Below, piece by piece: positions 1 to 7,077 of a DNA stretch of 17,015 bases. Numbering within the stretch: the first letter of the stretch is position 1; every line of letters starts with the position of its first letter. The stretch lies in NCBI GenBank assembly GCA_937959095.1, contig CALGLY010000344.1, forward strand, positions 1 through 17,015, in the 5' to 3' direction. This DNA comes from an uncultured Saprospiraceae bacterium (GTDB lineage: Bacteria; Bacteroidota; Bacteroidia; Chitinophagales; Saprospiraceae). The notes below the pieces were generated by a model. The model ran no database searches. It had not been told where the DNA came from and saw only the letters and a program-made list of their open reading frames with translations. Both the position numbers and the translations under genes were made by a program.

Positions 1-517
1 CTACAGGAATTACACCAATTGGTGCATCCTTTGGTAGGTTTTCATCAGCAGATACATAACCACGTCCCTTAGTGATGGTCAATTCCATCTCTAAGGTAAC
101 AGAAGCATCCATTGTGGCAATGGCAAGTTCAGGATTCATGATTTTGAACATGTTGGTGTTCTCCTCAATATCTCCTGCTAAAAACTGCTCTTTACCACTA
201 ATGGTTAGATATATTTTCTCTTCTCTGATTTCTTCATCTGCAATCATCTGTCGGATACGAACTTGCTTTAAGTTCAAGATGATATCTACTACATCTTCCA
301 CCACTCCTTTGATAGTAGAAAATTCATGATCTACACCAGCAATACGTATTGCTGATATAGCAAAACCATCTAAAGATGATAGTAGCACTCTGCGGAGAGA
401 GTTGCCAATAGTTTGACCAAAACCAGGTTCGAGAGGTCTGAATTCAAAGGTACCTTCAAAGTCATTCGCTTTCTGAAGGACAATCTTATCAGGCTTTTGA
501 AACGTAAGAATACTCAT
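1..517 (-). CDS. rpoA: RNA polymerase alpha subunit, partial (3' end outside window)
   Basis: This is the first 172 residues of RpoA, the dimeric subunit that nucleates RNA polymerase assembly and whose C-terminal domain contacts activators. I read the frame from an ATG at 517. It begins MSILTFQKP and contains the family's N-terminal dimerisation signature PLEPGFGQTIGNSLRRVLL near residues 28-46, followed by the HEFSTIKGVVEDV and ILNLKQVR motifs. The window ends inside the N-terminal domain, so the flexible linker and the C-terminal domain are not visible. It follows rpsD after a 133-nt spacer that carries a perfect 13-bp hairpin. rplQ normally comes next in this operon but would lie outside the window. 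Confidence 0.97.
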   Translation of the reverse strand, partial: MSILTFQKPDKIVLQKANDFEGTFEFRPLEPGFGQTIGNSLRRVLLSSLDGFAISAIRIAGVDHEFSTIKGVVEDVVDIILNLKQVRIRQMIADEEIREEKIYLTISGKEQFLAGDIEENTNMFKIMNPELAIATMDASVTLEMELTITKGRGYVSADENLPKDAPIGVIPV

Positions 518-567
518 AGAATATGATATGACGTTGATAGGAAATGGAAAAGAAATCTGTATACTAC

Positions 568-603
568 TTATCCTTTCCTGTTAAAAAACGCAGGAAAGGA
601 TAA
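568..603 (-). promoter_or_regulatory. Perfect 13-bp stem-loop between rpsD and rpoA
   Basis: Arms 568-580 (TTATCCTTTCCTG) and 591-603 are perfectly complementary around a 10-nt loop. In the mRNA the hairpin starts about 48 nt after the rpsD stop and ends about 50 nt before the rpoA ATG. No U-tract follows it, so it does not look like an intrinsic terminator. A processing or stability element, or a site that sets rpoA expression apart from the ribosomal genes, is inference. Confidence 0.6.
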
Positions 604-650
604 ATAGTTCCATGTTTTGTAGTGCGAATATATAATCGTACTACTATGTC

Positions 651-1265
651 TTACTTCGAGTACAATTCGACAATCAACTGCTCGTTGATTTTCTCAGGAA
701 TGTTATCGCGCTCTGGATATGCCATAAAAACACCTTCCATTTTATCTGAGTTGAACTCCAACCATCCATACTTACGTACATCTGATGATCTTGCCGCCAC
801 ACTATCTCTCACTACAGATAAATTACGAGATTTTCCTTTTACTTGTATAGTATCACCTGGACGCAAGTGATAAGAAGGAATATTAGTCAATACTCCATTC
901 ACACAAATATGGCGATGGTTTACCAACTGACGTGCCGCTCTACGAGTAGGTGCAATACCTAAACGGTAGATGGTATTATCCAATCGAGCTTCTAGGTATT
1001 GTAAAAGGATTTCACCTGTTACACCAGACTTTGCACTTGCTTTCTCGAATAAGTTTCTAAACGGACGCTCTAATACACCATACGTGTACTTCGCTTTTTG
1101 CTTCTCCATCAACTGAAGAGCATAGTCCGATTTTTGTTTTCTTCTTCGCCCGTTACCGTGCTGTCCTGGGCCATATTTACGTCTTTCAAAAGCCTTGCTA
1201 AAGCCAAATATCGCTTCTCCAAACGCTCTTGCTTTCTTTGTCTTCGGTCCTGTGTACCTCGCCAT
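651..1265 (-). CDS. rpsD: 30S ribosomal protein S4 (uS4)
   Basis: S4 is a primary 16S rRNA binder that nucleates assembly of the 30S body. It helps shape the mRNA entry site and autoregulates the alpha operon in several bacteria. The 204-residue product has the usual length. It starts MARYTGPK and keeps YGPGQHG (about residues 31-37), [10 protein letters not shown], the S4 RNA-binding domain (about 92-155, [13 protein letters not shown] onward) and the terminal [12 protein letters not shown]. The N-terminal region lacks the cysteine cluster of zinc-binding S4 forms, so this is the zinc-free type. It lies between rpsK and rpoA, as in other alpha operons. If S4 regulates this operon, the structured leader ahead of infA is a candidate target. 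Confidence 0.99.
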   Translation of the reverse strand: MARYTGPKTKKARAFGEAIFGFSKAFERRKYGPGQHGNGRRRKQKSDYALQLMEKQKAKYTYGVLERPFRNLFEKASAKSGVTGEILLQYLEARLDNTIYRLGIAPTRRAARQLVNHRHICVNGVLTNIPSYHLRPGDTIQVKGKSRNLSVVRDSVAARSSDVRKYGWLEFNSDKMEGVFMAYPERDNIPEKINEQLIVELYSK

Positions 1266-1303
1266 TGTATATAAAGTAAAATATTATTCAAATTGGATAG
1301 CTA

Positions 1304-1368
1304 GATTTTTAGATCACTTGGATAGTTGAGCTTTTTTCAGCGAACTACCTTGTAAGATTCTAAAAATC
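1304..1368 (-). repeat. Inverted repeat in rpsK-rpsD spacer, octamer-like words
   Basis: GATTTTTAGA at 1304-1313 is exactly complementary to 1359-1368. The right arm reads as 8-bp words (GATTCTAA, AAATCCAA, then ATTACACT running into the rpsK stop). These resemble the words between rplR and rpsE. The left arm is only roughly periodic. Confidence 0.5.
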
Positions 1369-1372
1369 CAAA

Positions 1373-1768
1373 TTACACTCTACGTCGCTTAGGAGGACGA
1401 CAACCATTGTGTGGCACAGGTGTCACGTCATGGATAGTCGAAACCTTGATTCCAGAACCATCAATAGCACGAATAGCTGCTTCACGTCCAGATCCAGGTC
1501 CTTTCACATAAACCTTAGCTGTGCGCATTCCGTAGTCATATGCAGTTTTAGCCGCTTCACTAGCAGCCACCTGTGCTGCATAAGGAGTGTTCTTTTTAGA
1601 ACCTCTGAAACCTGCCTTACCTGCTGATGCCCATGAAATGGTTTGTCCAGCTTTATTTGTAAGTGTAATGATAATATTGTTGAAGGAAGCTTGAATGTAT
1701 ACGAGACCTTCCGGCTCCACTTTAATCTTTAGCTTCTTTAACTTCGATGATTTTCTATTCTTAGCCAT
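1373..1768 (-). CDS. rpsK: 30S ribosomal protein S11 (uS11)
   Basis: S11 sits on the 30S platform and helps form the mRNA exit region near the E site and the binding surface for the 16S 3' end. The 131-residue product has a lysine-rich N-terminal extension (about residues 1-14), the core [19 protein letters not shown], the [20 protein letters not shown] segment, and the C-terminal [12 protein letters not shown] hallmark. It lies between rpsM (97-nt spacer) and rpsD (107-nt spacer). Both spacers contain inverted repeats. Nothing in the protein is unusual. Confidence 0.99.
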   Translation of the reverse strand: MAKNRKSSKLKKLKIKVEPEGLVYIQASFNNIIITLTNKAGQTISWASAGKAGFRGSKKNTPYAAQVAASEAAKTAYDYGMRTAKVYVKGPGSGREAAIRAIDGSGIKVSTIHDVTPVPHNGCRPPKRRRV

Positions 1769-1777
1769 GATGTTTAT

Positions 1778-1842
1778 GGTCTATTAGCTTATTGATAAAT
1801 AATGTGTAAAGTAGCTATATCCAAAAAATTAGCTAATACACC
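1778..1842 (-). repeat. 16-bp imperfect inverted repeat in rpsM-rpsK spacer
   Basis: Arms 1778-1793 (GGTCTATTAGCTTATT) and 1827-1842 are complementary at 14 of 16 positions, including an uninterrupted TATTAGCT/AGCTAATA core, around a 33-nt loop. It lies just upstream of the rpsK start in the mRNA. Confidence 0.5.
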
Positions 1843-1865
1843 ATTTTCACCAACTCACTTATCTA

Positions 1866-2243
1866 TTACTTCGTAACTTTCTTCTTATTCGCAACCGTCT
1901 TACGCTTACCTTTACGTGTACGCGCATTGGTTTGAGTACGCTGTCCGCGTAGTGGAAGTCCTCTTCTATGACGCAAGCCTCTGTAGCAAGCAATATCCAT
2001 CAATCGCTTGATGTTTCCTTGTACTTCGGAGCGCAATTCCCCTTCTACTTTATACTCATCTTGGATAATTCCAGTGATTATACGGATGTTTTCATCCGTC
2101 CAATCTGTGATTTTGGTATTTTCATCAATACCTGATTTCTCTAGAATTTCCTTCGCACGAGAACTACCGACACCATAGATATAGGTCAATCCTATTATTC
2201 CACGCTTATTCTTCGGTAAATCAACACCTGATATTCGAGCCAT
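1866..2243 (-). CDS. rpsM: 30S ribosomal protein S13 (uS13)
   Basis: S13 lies in the head of the 30S subunit, bridges to the 50S subunit and contacts P-site tRNA through its basic C-terminal tail. The 125-residue product starts [10 protein letters not shown], carries the helix-two-turn-helix region [13 protein letters not shown] (about 23-35) and the signature [23 protein letters not shown], and ends in a lysine-rich tail. rpmJ ends 21 nt before its ATG, so the two are probably translated from one message. The alpha-operon order infA-rpmJ-rpsM-rpsK-rpsD-rpoA is the standard bacterial one. Confidence 0.99.
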   Translation of the reverse strand: MARISGVDLPKNKRGIIGLTYIYGVGSSRAKEILEKSGIDENTKITDWTDENIRIITGIIQDEYKVEGELRSEVQGNIKRLMDIACYRGLRHRRGLPLRGQRTQTNARTRKGKRKTVANKKKVTK

Positions 2244-2264
2244 TATATTATCTCTTTATATAGA

Positions 2265-2381
2265 TTAACCTTGACGTTGCTTGAACTTTGGGTTCTTCTT
2301 GTTAATGATATAAACCCGTCCTTTCCGACGTACTACTTTACAATCAGCAGAACGCTTCTTAATTGATGCTCTAACTTTCAT
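2265..2381 (-). CDS. rpmJ: 50S ribosomal protein L36 (bL36), zinc-free form
   Basis: I read this 38-residue protein by hand. It begins [20 protein letters not shown] and ends [10 protein letters not shown]36 is a small 50S protein that buttresses 23S rRNA near the base of the L7/L12 stalk. Zinc-binding forms have Cys11, Cys14, Cys27 and His33. Here only Cys14 remains; the other positions are Ser11, Asn27 and Phe33, so this is the zinc-independent type. It sits 38 nt after infA and 21 nt before rpsM. That spacer to infA contains a 14-bp palindrome, AAATTCATGAATTT at 2403-2416. Confidence 0.97.
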   Translation of the reverse strand: MKVRASIKKRSADCKVVRRKGRVYIINKKNPKFKQRQG

Positions 2382-2419
2382 TGTTATTGCTGTTGATAGA
2401 TAAAATTCATGAATTTCAT

Positions 2420-2638
2420 CTACTTATATCTGTAAATGATTCTTCCTCTTGTCAAATCATAAGGCGACATCTCTACAGAAACTTTATCGCCCGGCAAGAT
2501 ACGGATGTAGTTCATTCTCATCTTACCAGAAATAGTTGCTGTGATGAGGTGATCGTTTTCCAAACGTACTCGAAACATTGCATTCGACAGTGCTTCTTCT
2601 ATTGTACCGTCTTGCTTTATGATATTCTTTTTAGCCAT
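2420..2638 (-). CDS. infA: Translation initiation factor IF-1
   Basis: IF-1 is a single OB-fold protein that binds the 30S A site during initiation and cooperates with IF-2 and IF-3. The 72-residue product has the family length and the motifs [18 protein letters not shown] (about 11-28), [16 protein letters not shown] and [18 protein letters not shown]. It is the first gene after a 180-nt spacer holding a candidate promoter and a leader with long inverted repeats, so it probably heads a separately initiated alpha transcript. The upstream bases (TTAAATT before ATG) contain no Shine-Dalgarno motif. Confidence 0.99.
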   Translation of the reverse strand: MAKKNIIKQDGTIEEALSNAMFRVRLENDHLITATISGKMRMNYIRILPGDKVSVEMSPYDLTRGRIIYRYK

Positions 2639-2647
2639 AATTTAAAT

Positions 2648-2750
2648 AATAAACTTCTTTAATAATTTTTTTATCAAAACATTTGGATGCTCTGCTTTAA
2701 AAGCATCTAATCCAAGCATTTAAACTAAAAAAAGAAGCTTATTGTTTTGA
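2648..2750 (-). promoter_or_regulatory. Candidate structured leader of the infA-rpmJ-rpsM-rpsK-rpsD-rpoA transcript
   Basis: Between map and infA, 2648-2660 pairs with 2731-2743 over 13 bp; the one + strand mismatch (2653/2738) is a G-U wobble in the mRNA. Inside is a hairpin with GATGCT (2686-2691) against 2702-2707 and TTGGA (2683-2687) against 2711-2715; these share two bases, so they are partly alternative. TCAAAAC-type bases 2674-2680 can pair with 2744-2750. This would cross the 13-bp helix and give an H-type pseudoknot. S4 recognises a pseudoknotted leader in the E. coli alpha operon; equivalence here is inference. Confidence 0.45.
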
Positions 2751-2769
2751 CGTTGAAATTTTTGGAGTG

Positions 2770-2801
2770 CAAAAGTACATTTTTTTATCCAAAAAACCGA
2801 A
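2770..2801 (-). promoter_or_regulatory. Candidate Bacteroidota-type promoter for infA
   Basis: On the minus strand, TACTTTTG at 2777-2770 matches the Bacteroidota -7 consensus TAnnTTTG exactly. Twenty bases upstream is TTCG (2801-2798), one mismatch from the -33 TTTG. Transcription would begin near 2760-2765 in CACTCC and give a leader of roughly 125 nt. Confidence 0.5.
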
Positions 2802-2818
2802 TCCTTAGTGCAGTCTCT

Positions 2819-3643
2819 CTAAGCAAATTCTAAGGTGTCTACTTCTTTCAAATTCGGATTCTTCCGAATAACTTCTTCTATAAAAGAATGATCGGATAAA
2901 ATATCAGCTTTTGACTTCCGCACAGCAATCGTATGTTCGAAGTGTGCAGATGGCTTTTTATCTTTTGCAATAATAGACCATCCATCCGTTGCAGTCACCA
3001 CATCCTTGCGCCCCATATTCACCATTGGCTCTATTGCGATAACTAAGCCTTCTTGTAGTTTGCCTCCTTTTCCTCGTCTACCATAGTTGGGTACTTCTGG
3101 TGCTTCATGTAGGTTTTTACCTAATCCATGTCCCACCAATTCGCGCACTATAGTATAGCCTTGCTTATGAATGTAATTTTGAATAGCAAACCCTATGTCT
3201 CCTAATCGCTTCCCTACTATAGCATTATCAATACCCAAGTATAAGGATGCTTTAGTAGCACGAAGGAGTTCCATCGTTGGTTCTGCCACATCTCCTATCG
3301 GAAACGTATAAGCAGCATCTCCAAAAAATCCATTCCAATCTACTCCACAATCTATCGAAGCGATATCGCCATCTTGAAATTCTCTATCAGAAGGAATTCC
3401 ATGTACGACTTGCTCATTGATAGACATGCAAAGGGTTGAAGGGAAATCGTTATATCCCTTAAATCCTGGCAACGCTCCATGATCACGGATAAATTCTTCC
3501 GCACGTTTATCAATAACAGATGATTTTAAGCCTGGCTTTAACATGGTTCCAACCTCTGCTAAAGTCTTACATACTAACAGACAATTCTGTCGTATTAACT
3601 CAATCTCTTCTTCTGTTTTATAATAAATAGGACCGTCAGCCAT
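2819..3643 (-). CDS. map: Type I methionine aminopeptidase
   Basis: MetAP removes the initiator methionine from nascent proteins as they leave the ribosome. The 274-residue pita-bread-fold protein has every metal and catalytic residue: His81 (VVHGIPS), Asp98 (ASIDCGV), Asp109 (FFGDAAY), His172 (LVGHGLG), Glu205 (AIEPMV) and Glu236 (HFEHT). It is slightly longer than the E. coli enzyme (264), mainly at the C-terminus. There is no N-terminal zinc-finger extension. Placement between secY and infA is common in Bacteroidota and several other phyla. It follows secY by 84 nt, and the next spacer has a candidate promoter, so it may close the spc transcript. Confidence 0.98.
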   Translation of the reverse strand: MADGPIYYKTEEEIELIRQNCLLVCKTLAEVGTMLKPGLKSSVIDKRAEEFIRDHGALPGFKGYNDFPSTLCMSINEQVVHGIPSDREFQDGDIASIDCGVDWNGFFGDAAYTFPIGDVAEPTMELLRATKASLYLGIDNAIVGKRLGDIGFAIQNYIHKQGYTIVRELVGHGLGKNLHEAPEVPNYGRRGKGGKLQEGLVIAIEPMVNMGRKDVVTATDGWSIIAKDKKPSAHFEHTIAVRKSKADILSDHSFIEEVIRKNPNLKEVDTLEFA

Positions 3644-3660
3644 TTTTTATCTTGTATAAG

Positions 3661-3723
3661 TATTAGGTATGTAAGTATCAGATACAAAAAAAACACCTAA
3701 TATCTACTACTTGATACCTAAAA
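3661..3723 (-). repeat. Heptamer-type inverted array in secY-map spacer
   Basis: The right arm is four 7-bp words in register: CCTAATA (3696), TCTACTA (3703), CTTGATA (3710) and CCTAAAA (3717). The left arm has related words in inverse sense (TATTAGG, AAGTATC) with one 8-bp step. TATTAGGT (3661-3668) can pair with 3695-3702, or TAGGTAT (3664-3670) with 3714-3720; the two pairings exclude each other. CCTAATA and CTTGATA recur between rpsQ and rplN. Confidence 0.55.
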
Positions 3724-3727
3724 TATA

Positions 3728-5095
3728 TTACATATTCGCACCAATGCCTTGCATACGGCTTCTGCCTTGTACGCGACCTGACTTCACTAAGCCATCGTAG
3801 CGACGCATTAGTAGGTAACTTTCTATTTGTTGTAGTGTATCCAATACTACTGCTACTAAGATAAGTAGTGATGTACCACCAAAGAACATTGCAAATACTT
3901 GATTCACACCGAATGCTGCTACAACGGCAGGCAATATAGCGATGAGGCCTAGCATGATAGACCCTGGTAAGGTAATACGTGTAGTAACGGCATCAATGAA
4001 ATCAGCTGTTGATTTTCCTGGCTTGATACCTGGAATAAATGCATTCTGACGCTTCAAGTATTCCGAATACTGTTGTGGATTTACAATCAAGGCAGTATAT
4101 ACATATGTAAATAGTACTACCAATATGAAGTAAATGATATTGTATGGAAACGAGAATGGATCAGTCAATGAACTTAATACTGGATTAGCAGTAAGGTCCG
4201 ATTGATCGCTAGAAAAGAATTGCGCTACAGTGGCAGGCAAAAACATCAATGCTTGTGCGAAGATGATAGGCATTACCCCTGATGCATTCAACTTTAATGG
4301 AATATAATCTCGTGCTGACGCTGCTGGCATTTGGCTAGAACCACGTCCTACCATACGCTTAGCAAACTGTATAGGAATTCGGCGCACTGCTTGTACTACG
4401 GCTACCGTAACTAATACGATAAAGAACAAGGCTGCTAATTCCAATACGAAAATCAGTAGTCCGCTATTCGCTAACTGCAACTGAAATTCCGCGATAAGTG
4501 CTGTTGGTAAAGTAGCGATGATACCAATGGTAATCAATAAAGATACACCATTTCCTACTCCACGCTCGGTGATACGCTCACCTAACCACATTGCAAAAAC
4601 AGTACCTGCTGATAGAATAATGATATTGGAGAACCAAAATACTCCTGATGGAATACTAGGATCTACAGCACCTAAACTATTGATATATGTAAGGTATCCA
4701 CCACCTTGTACGAGTGTAATCGCTACAGTGAGTAGACGTGTGATTTGCGTTAGTTTCTTTCGCCCCGATTCGCCTTCTTTTTGCTGTAACTTCTGGAAAT
4801 AAGGTACGGCAAAACCTAATAATTGCACAATGATAGATGCCGTAATGTACGGCATGATACCAAGTGCAAAAATAGCAGCATTATTAAATGCACCTCCTGT
4901 GAAGACATTTAATAAGCCTAAAAGGTCATTCGTATTGCTTTGTGTAGCACTTTCTAGTACTGCTGGATTCACGCCAGGAAGGACAATGAACGAGCCTAGT
5001 CTAAATACGAAAAGCATCCCTAAGGTAAAGAGGATGCGATTTCGTAGTTCTTCAATCTTCCAAATATTTTGGAGCGTTTCAAAAAATCGCTTCAT
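3728..5095 (-). CDS. secY: Protein translocase channel subunit SecY
   Basis: SecY forms the membrane pore of the Sec translocon with SecE and SecG. The 455-residue product starts MKRFFETLQNIWKIEELRNR, which is the cytoplasmic N-terminus, followed by about ten hydrophobic segments beginning near residue 20. LPGVNP (39-44) is followed by the plug and second helix around 60-93 (GGAFNNAAIFALGIMPYITAS). GESGRKKLTQITR (108-120) is the first large cytoplasmic loop, and DYIPLKLNASGVMPIIFA is the periplasmic-side loop of the middle helices. It lies downstream of rplO as in nearly all spc operons. A strong hairpin lies 26 nt upstream of its ATG. Confidence 0.99.
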   Translation of the reverse strand: MKRFFETLQNIWKIEELRNRILFTLGMLFVFRLGSFIVLPGVNPAVLESATQSNTNDLLGLLNVFTGGAFNNAAIFALGIMPYITASIIVQLLGFAVPYFQKLQQKEGESGRKKLTQITRLLTVAITLVQGGGYLTYINSLGAVDPSIPSGVFWFSNIIILSAGTVFAMWLGERITERGVGNGVSLLITIGIIATLPTALIAEFQLQLANSGLLIFVLELAALFFIVLVTVAVVQAVRRIPIQFAKRMVGRGSSQMPAASARDYIPLKLNASGVMPIIFAQALMFLPATVAQFFSSDQSDLTANPVLSSLTDPFSFPYNIIYFILVVLFTYVYTALIVNPQQYSEYLKRQNAFIPGIKPGKSTADFIDAVTTRITLPGSIMLGLIAILPAVVAAFGVNQVFAMFFGGTSLLILVAVVLDTLQQIESYLLMRRYDGLVKSGRVQGRSRMQGIGANM

Positions 5096-5121
5096 TACTA
5101 TTGAATTGATAGCTTGGTGCT

Positions 5122-5156
5122 ATTGATTACTACTCCAATAGGGAGTAGCAATCAAT
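5122..5156 (-). promoter_or_regulatory. Strong 15-bp hairpin upstream of secY
   Basis: Arms 5122-5136 (ATTGATTACTACTCC) and 5142-5156 flank a 5-nt loop. The only + strand mismatch (5129/5149) becomes a G-U pair in the mRNA, so the helix is continuous. TAGC/GCTA sequences extend it outward. The base is 26 nt from the secY ATG and no U-tract follows, so attenuation by termination is unlikely. A role in translation or mRNA processing at the rplO/secY boundary is inference. Confidence 0.65.
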
Positions 5157-5173
5157 GGCTATAGCTAGTAAAT

Positions 5174-5620
5174 TTAAACCAAGTTTACTGTTCCGCCCTT
5201 CGCTTCAATCGCCTCTTTTGCGCTACCAGATACAGCATGTGCAGAAATGGTGATTGCTGCATTTAACTCGCCTCCACCTAGCACTTTTAATTTATCATTC
5301 TTACCTACAAGGCCCTTTTCTATCAAAGTAGCCAAGTCTAAAGAAGATACATTATACTTATCTACAACCTCCTGAAGACGGTCTAAGTTCAATACCGCAT
5401 ATTCCACTCGGTTTGGGTTCTTGAAACCACGCTTCGGCAAACGCATTTGTAGTGGCATTTGTCCACCTTCAAAATTACGCTTATTCTTAAAGCCTGAACG
5501 AGATTTTGCTCCTTTATGCCCACGCGTAGAAGTGCCGCCTCTTCCAGATCCTTGTCCACGTGCTATACGCTTCCCTTGCTTCACCGCTCCCTTCGCTGGT
5601 CTTAATGTATGTAGATTCAT
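5174..5620 (-). CDS. rplO: 50S ribosomal protein L15 (uL15)
   Basis: L15 is a late-binding 50S protein with a long basic extension threaded into 23S rRNA. I chose the ATG at 5620, giving MNLHTLRPAKG and 148 residues, which matches the family start. An in-frame TTG at 5629 would add three residues but has no homologous counterpart that I recognise. Visible motifs are RIARGQGSGRGGTSTRGHKG (about 20-39), GFEGGQ-like NFEGGQMPLQMRLPKRGF, and a C-terminal globular domain with VLGGGELNAAITISAHAVS. It lies between rpmD and secY, with hairpin-bearing spacers on both sides. Confidence 0.98.
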   Translation of the reverse strand: MNLHTLRPAKGAVKQGKRIARGQGSGRGGTSTRGHKGAKSRSGFKNKRNFEGGQMPLQMRLPKRGFKNPNRVEYAVLNLDRLQEVVDKYNVSSLDLATLIEKGLVGKNDKLKVLGGGELNAAITISAHAVSGSAKEAIEAKGGTVNLV

Positions 5621-5636
5621 TGCATACAAATTGTGG

Positions 5637-5697
5637 TTGCTTATTTATTGATTTGTTTCCATAAATAGAACAGAAGCAAATCAATTTATCTAAGCAA
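5637..5697 (-). repeat. Two-part inverted repeat in rpmD-rplO spacer
   Basis: TTGCTTA (5637-5643) pairs with 5691-5697, and ATTGATTTG (5647-5655) pairs with 5677-5685. The two helices are collinear, separated by a small internal loop, and close a 21-nt loop. The structure fills most of the spacer ahead of the rplO start. Confidence 0.5.
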
Positions 5698-5708
5698 ATA
5701 AACTAAAT

Positions 5709-5888
5709 TTAAGCTTCTTCCACTTTTACTAAGTGGCTTACTTTTGCAATCATACCTAAAATTTGTGGTGTTGCTTCATGCTCCACGGTATGATTCATTT
5801 TTCGTAGTCCTAGTGCTTGCACTGTTGCTTTCTGACGCTTCGAGCGATCAATAACACTTTTGACTTGTGTGACTTTTACTTTTGCCAT
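5709..5888 (-). CDS. rpmD: 50S ribosomal protein L30 (uL30)
   Basis: I read this 59-residue protein by hand. It begins [20 protein letters not shown], continues into [18 protein letters not shown], and ends [10 protein letters not shown]30 is a small ferredoxin-like-fold protein on the 50S surface near 5S rRNA and domain II of 23S. The conserved features are the VTQVKSVI strand, the basic [16 protein letters not shown] helix that contacts rRNA, and the [11 protein letters not shown]-terminal helix and strand. Length is normal (58-60). It sits between rpsE (84-nt spacer) and rplO, the standard spc position. Confidence 0.97.
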   Translation of the reverse strand: MAKVKVTQVKSVIDRSKRQKATVQALGLRKMNHTVEHEATPQILGMIAKVSHLVKVEEA

Positions 5889-5972
5889 TGCGTTTTATTT
5901 CAACGGTGAACGGAAAACTATTGCCCTAAGAAGTGTACTTCAAAAGCGCAAGCCTAACCGATAGACCGAGAC

Positions 5973-6536
5973 TTATCCATTGAACACCTTATCCAAAGAA
6001 ATACCACGTTGCTTTGCTACCATTTTCGGGCTGCGAAGCTTTGATAGTGCATCTATTGTAGCTTTCACTACGTTATGTGGATTGGATGAACCTTGTGATT
6101 TTGCTAATACATTCTGTACTCCTGCAATTTCAAGTACTGCACGCATTGCACCACCTGCTATTACTCCTGTACCATCCGCAGCAGGCTTCAATAGTACTTT
6201 TCCTGCACCATATTTTCCTTTCTGCTCGTGTGGGATAGTCCCTTTATTGATAGGGAAGGTTATGGTATTCTTCTTTGCATCATCCACTGCCTTTGCGATA
6301 GCTTCTGATACCTCCCGCGCTTTACCTAAACCATGACCCACTTTTCCTTTTCCATCACCAACTACCACAATAGCTGCGAAGCTGAATGTACGACCACCTT
6401 TTGTTACTTTCGCAACACGGTTGAGCGAAACCATCTTTTCCTTCATCTCCGAATCTGAAGCCTCTACGCGCTTGCCCTTCTTGTCGTTTCTACCTCTTCC
6501 TCTATTGTTAGATTTATTATCTCTTTCTCTAGCCAT
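5973..6536 (-). CDS. rpsE: 30S ribosomal protein S5 (uS5)
   Basis: S5 lies at the mRNA entry channel and contributes to decoding accuracy and to mRNA unwinding with S3 and S4. The 187-residue protein has the double-stranded-RNA-binding-like N-domain (about 30-95: [40 protein letters not shown]) and the C-terminal domain ([34 protein letters not shown]). A lysine/arginine-rich tail of about 28 residues precedes the first domain. This is longer than the equivalent region of E. coli S5 and may contact rRNA or mRNA. It follows rplR after a 129-nt repeat-filled spacer. Confidence 0.99.
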   Translation of the reverse strand: MARERDNKSNNRGRGRNDKKGKRVEASDSEMKEKMVSLNRVAKVTKGGRTFSFAAIVVVGDGKGKVGHGLGKAREVSEAIAKAVDDAKKNTITFPINKGTIPHEQKGKYGAGKVLLKPAADGTGVIAGGAMRAVLEIAGVQNVLAKSQGSSNPHNVVKATIDALSKLRSPKMVAKQRGISLDKVFNG

Positions 6537-6552
6537 TAGTGAAAATATTATA

Positions 6553-6661
6553 GATTTTTAGACTTTTGCCTGCCTGTCAGCAGACAGGAAAATTTAGACT
6601 TTTTTGATTTTGAACATTATGAAAATCTAAAAGTCCAAATAGCTTAAAATCTAAATAGCTT
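6553..6661 (-). repeat. Octamer inverted array interrupted by a REP-like palindrome (rplR-rpsE spacer)
   Basis: On the + strand the left arm reads GATTTTTA, GACTTTTG (6553-6568), then a 20-bp palindrome, then AAAATTTA, GACTTTTT, TGATTTTG (6589-6612), all in 8-bp register. The right arm is five inverse octamers at 6622-6661: AAAATCTA, AAAGTCCA, AATAGCTT, AAAATCTA, AATAGCTT. The arms are complementary by word and can pair imperfectly (for example around 6598-6612 with 6622-6635). Confidence 0.65.
6569..6588. repeat. REP-like short palindrome, copy A
   Basis: CCTGCCTGTCAGCAGACAGG contains CCTGTC (6573-6578) and GACAGG (6583-6588) around an AGCA loop. It matches copy B (14024-14043) at 19 of 20 positions. 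Its GC content contrasts sharply with the AT-rich array on both sides, and it falls between two octamers, which suggests insertion. Confidence 0.7.
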
Positions 6662-6665
6662 AATT

Positions 6666-7016
6666 TTAAAATTTCAAACCACCTTCGCGTGCACCCTCTG
6701 CTAGGGCTTTGATGCGTCCGTGATATAATGATCCTCCTCTATCAAACACCACTACATCTATATCTTTTGCTTGCGCTCGTTCTGCTATAAGCTTACCTAC
6801 TGCCGCAGATTGCTCTGTTTTAGTAGCTCCCGAAACACCTGCTTCTCTTGAACTTGCTGCTGCCAAAGTAACTCCTCCAATATCGTCAATCAATTGGCAA
6901 TAAATAGAAGTATTACTCTTGAACACACTCAATCGAGGACGCTGTGGCGTACCTGTCATTTTCTTGCGGATACGGTAGCGAATAAGTCTCCGTTGTCCTT
7001 TTTTAGTTCGTTTCAT
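6666..7016 (-). CDS. rplR: 50S ribosomal protein L18 (uL18)
   Basis: L18 binds 5S rRNA and, with L5, docks it into the central protuberance. The 116-residue product has the basic N-terminal segment ([18 protein letters not shown]), then [20 protein letters not shown], the [20 protein letters not shown] helix and strand, and the terminal signature [24 protein letters not shown] (in parts). The length is usual. It lies between rplF and rpsE. The 126-nt spacer to rplF contains a five-unit heptamer array. Confidence 0.98.
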   Translation of the reverse strand: MKRTKKGQRRLIRYRIRKKMTGTPQRPRLSVFKSNTSIYCQLIDDIGGVTLAAASSREAGVSGATKTEQSAAVGKLIAERAQAKDIDVVVFDRGGSLYHGRIKALAEGAREGGLKF

Positions 7017-7077
7017 TATTTATTACTTTCCAGCTTTAGTGTAGAGGAGGTTTCCTAAACCCAAAGCCCTTTTTTTT

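Noticed and set aside
2403..2416. 14-bp palindrome AAATTCATGAATTT between infA and rpmJ as an operator
   Set aside because: Perfect but AT-only apart from the centre, inside an operon 3-16 nt from the infA stop-rpmJ junction; no promoter nearby.
2819..3643. map within the ribosomal cluster as a novel insertion
   Set aside because: map between secY and infA is a known arrangement in Bacteroidota and other phyla; all catalytic residues are intact.
4518..5126. Plus-strand frames opposite secY
   Set aside because: Antisense to strongly conserved SecY sequence, low-complexity composition, no recognisable domain.
5621..5629. Upstream TTG start for rplO adding three residues
   Set aside because: The ATG at 5620 matches the conserved L15 N-terminus; the TTG offers no better context.
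7049..7077. Plus-strand hairpin GGTTT/AAACC followed by a T run, resembling an intrinsic terminator
   Set aside because: The stem is only 5 bp, 7 nt separate it from the T run, and no plus-strand gene exists to terminate. On the minus strand it becomes an A run.
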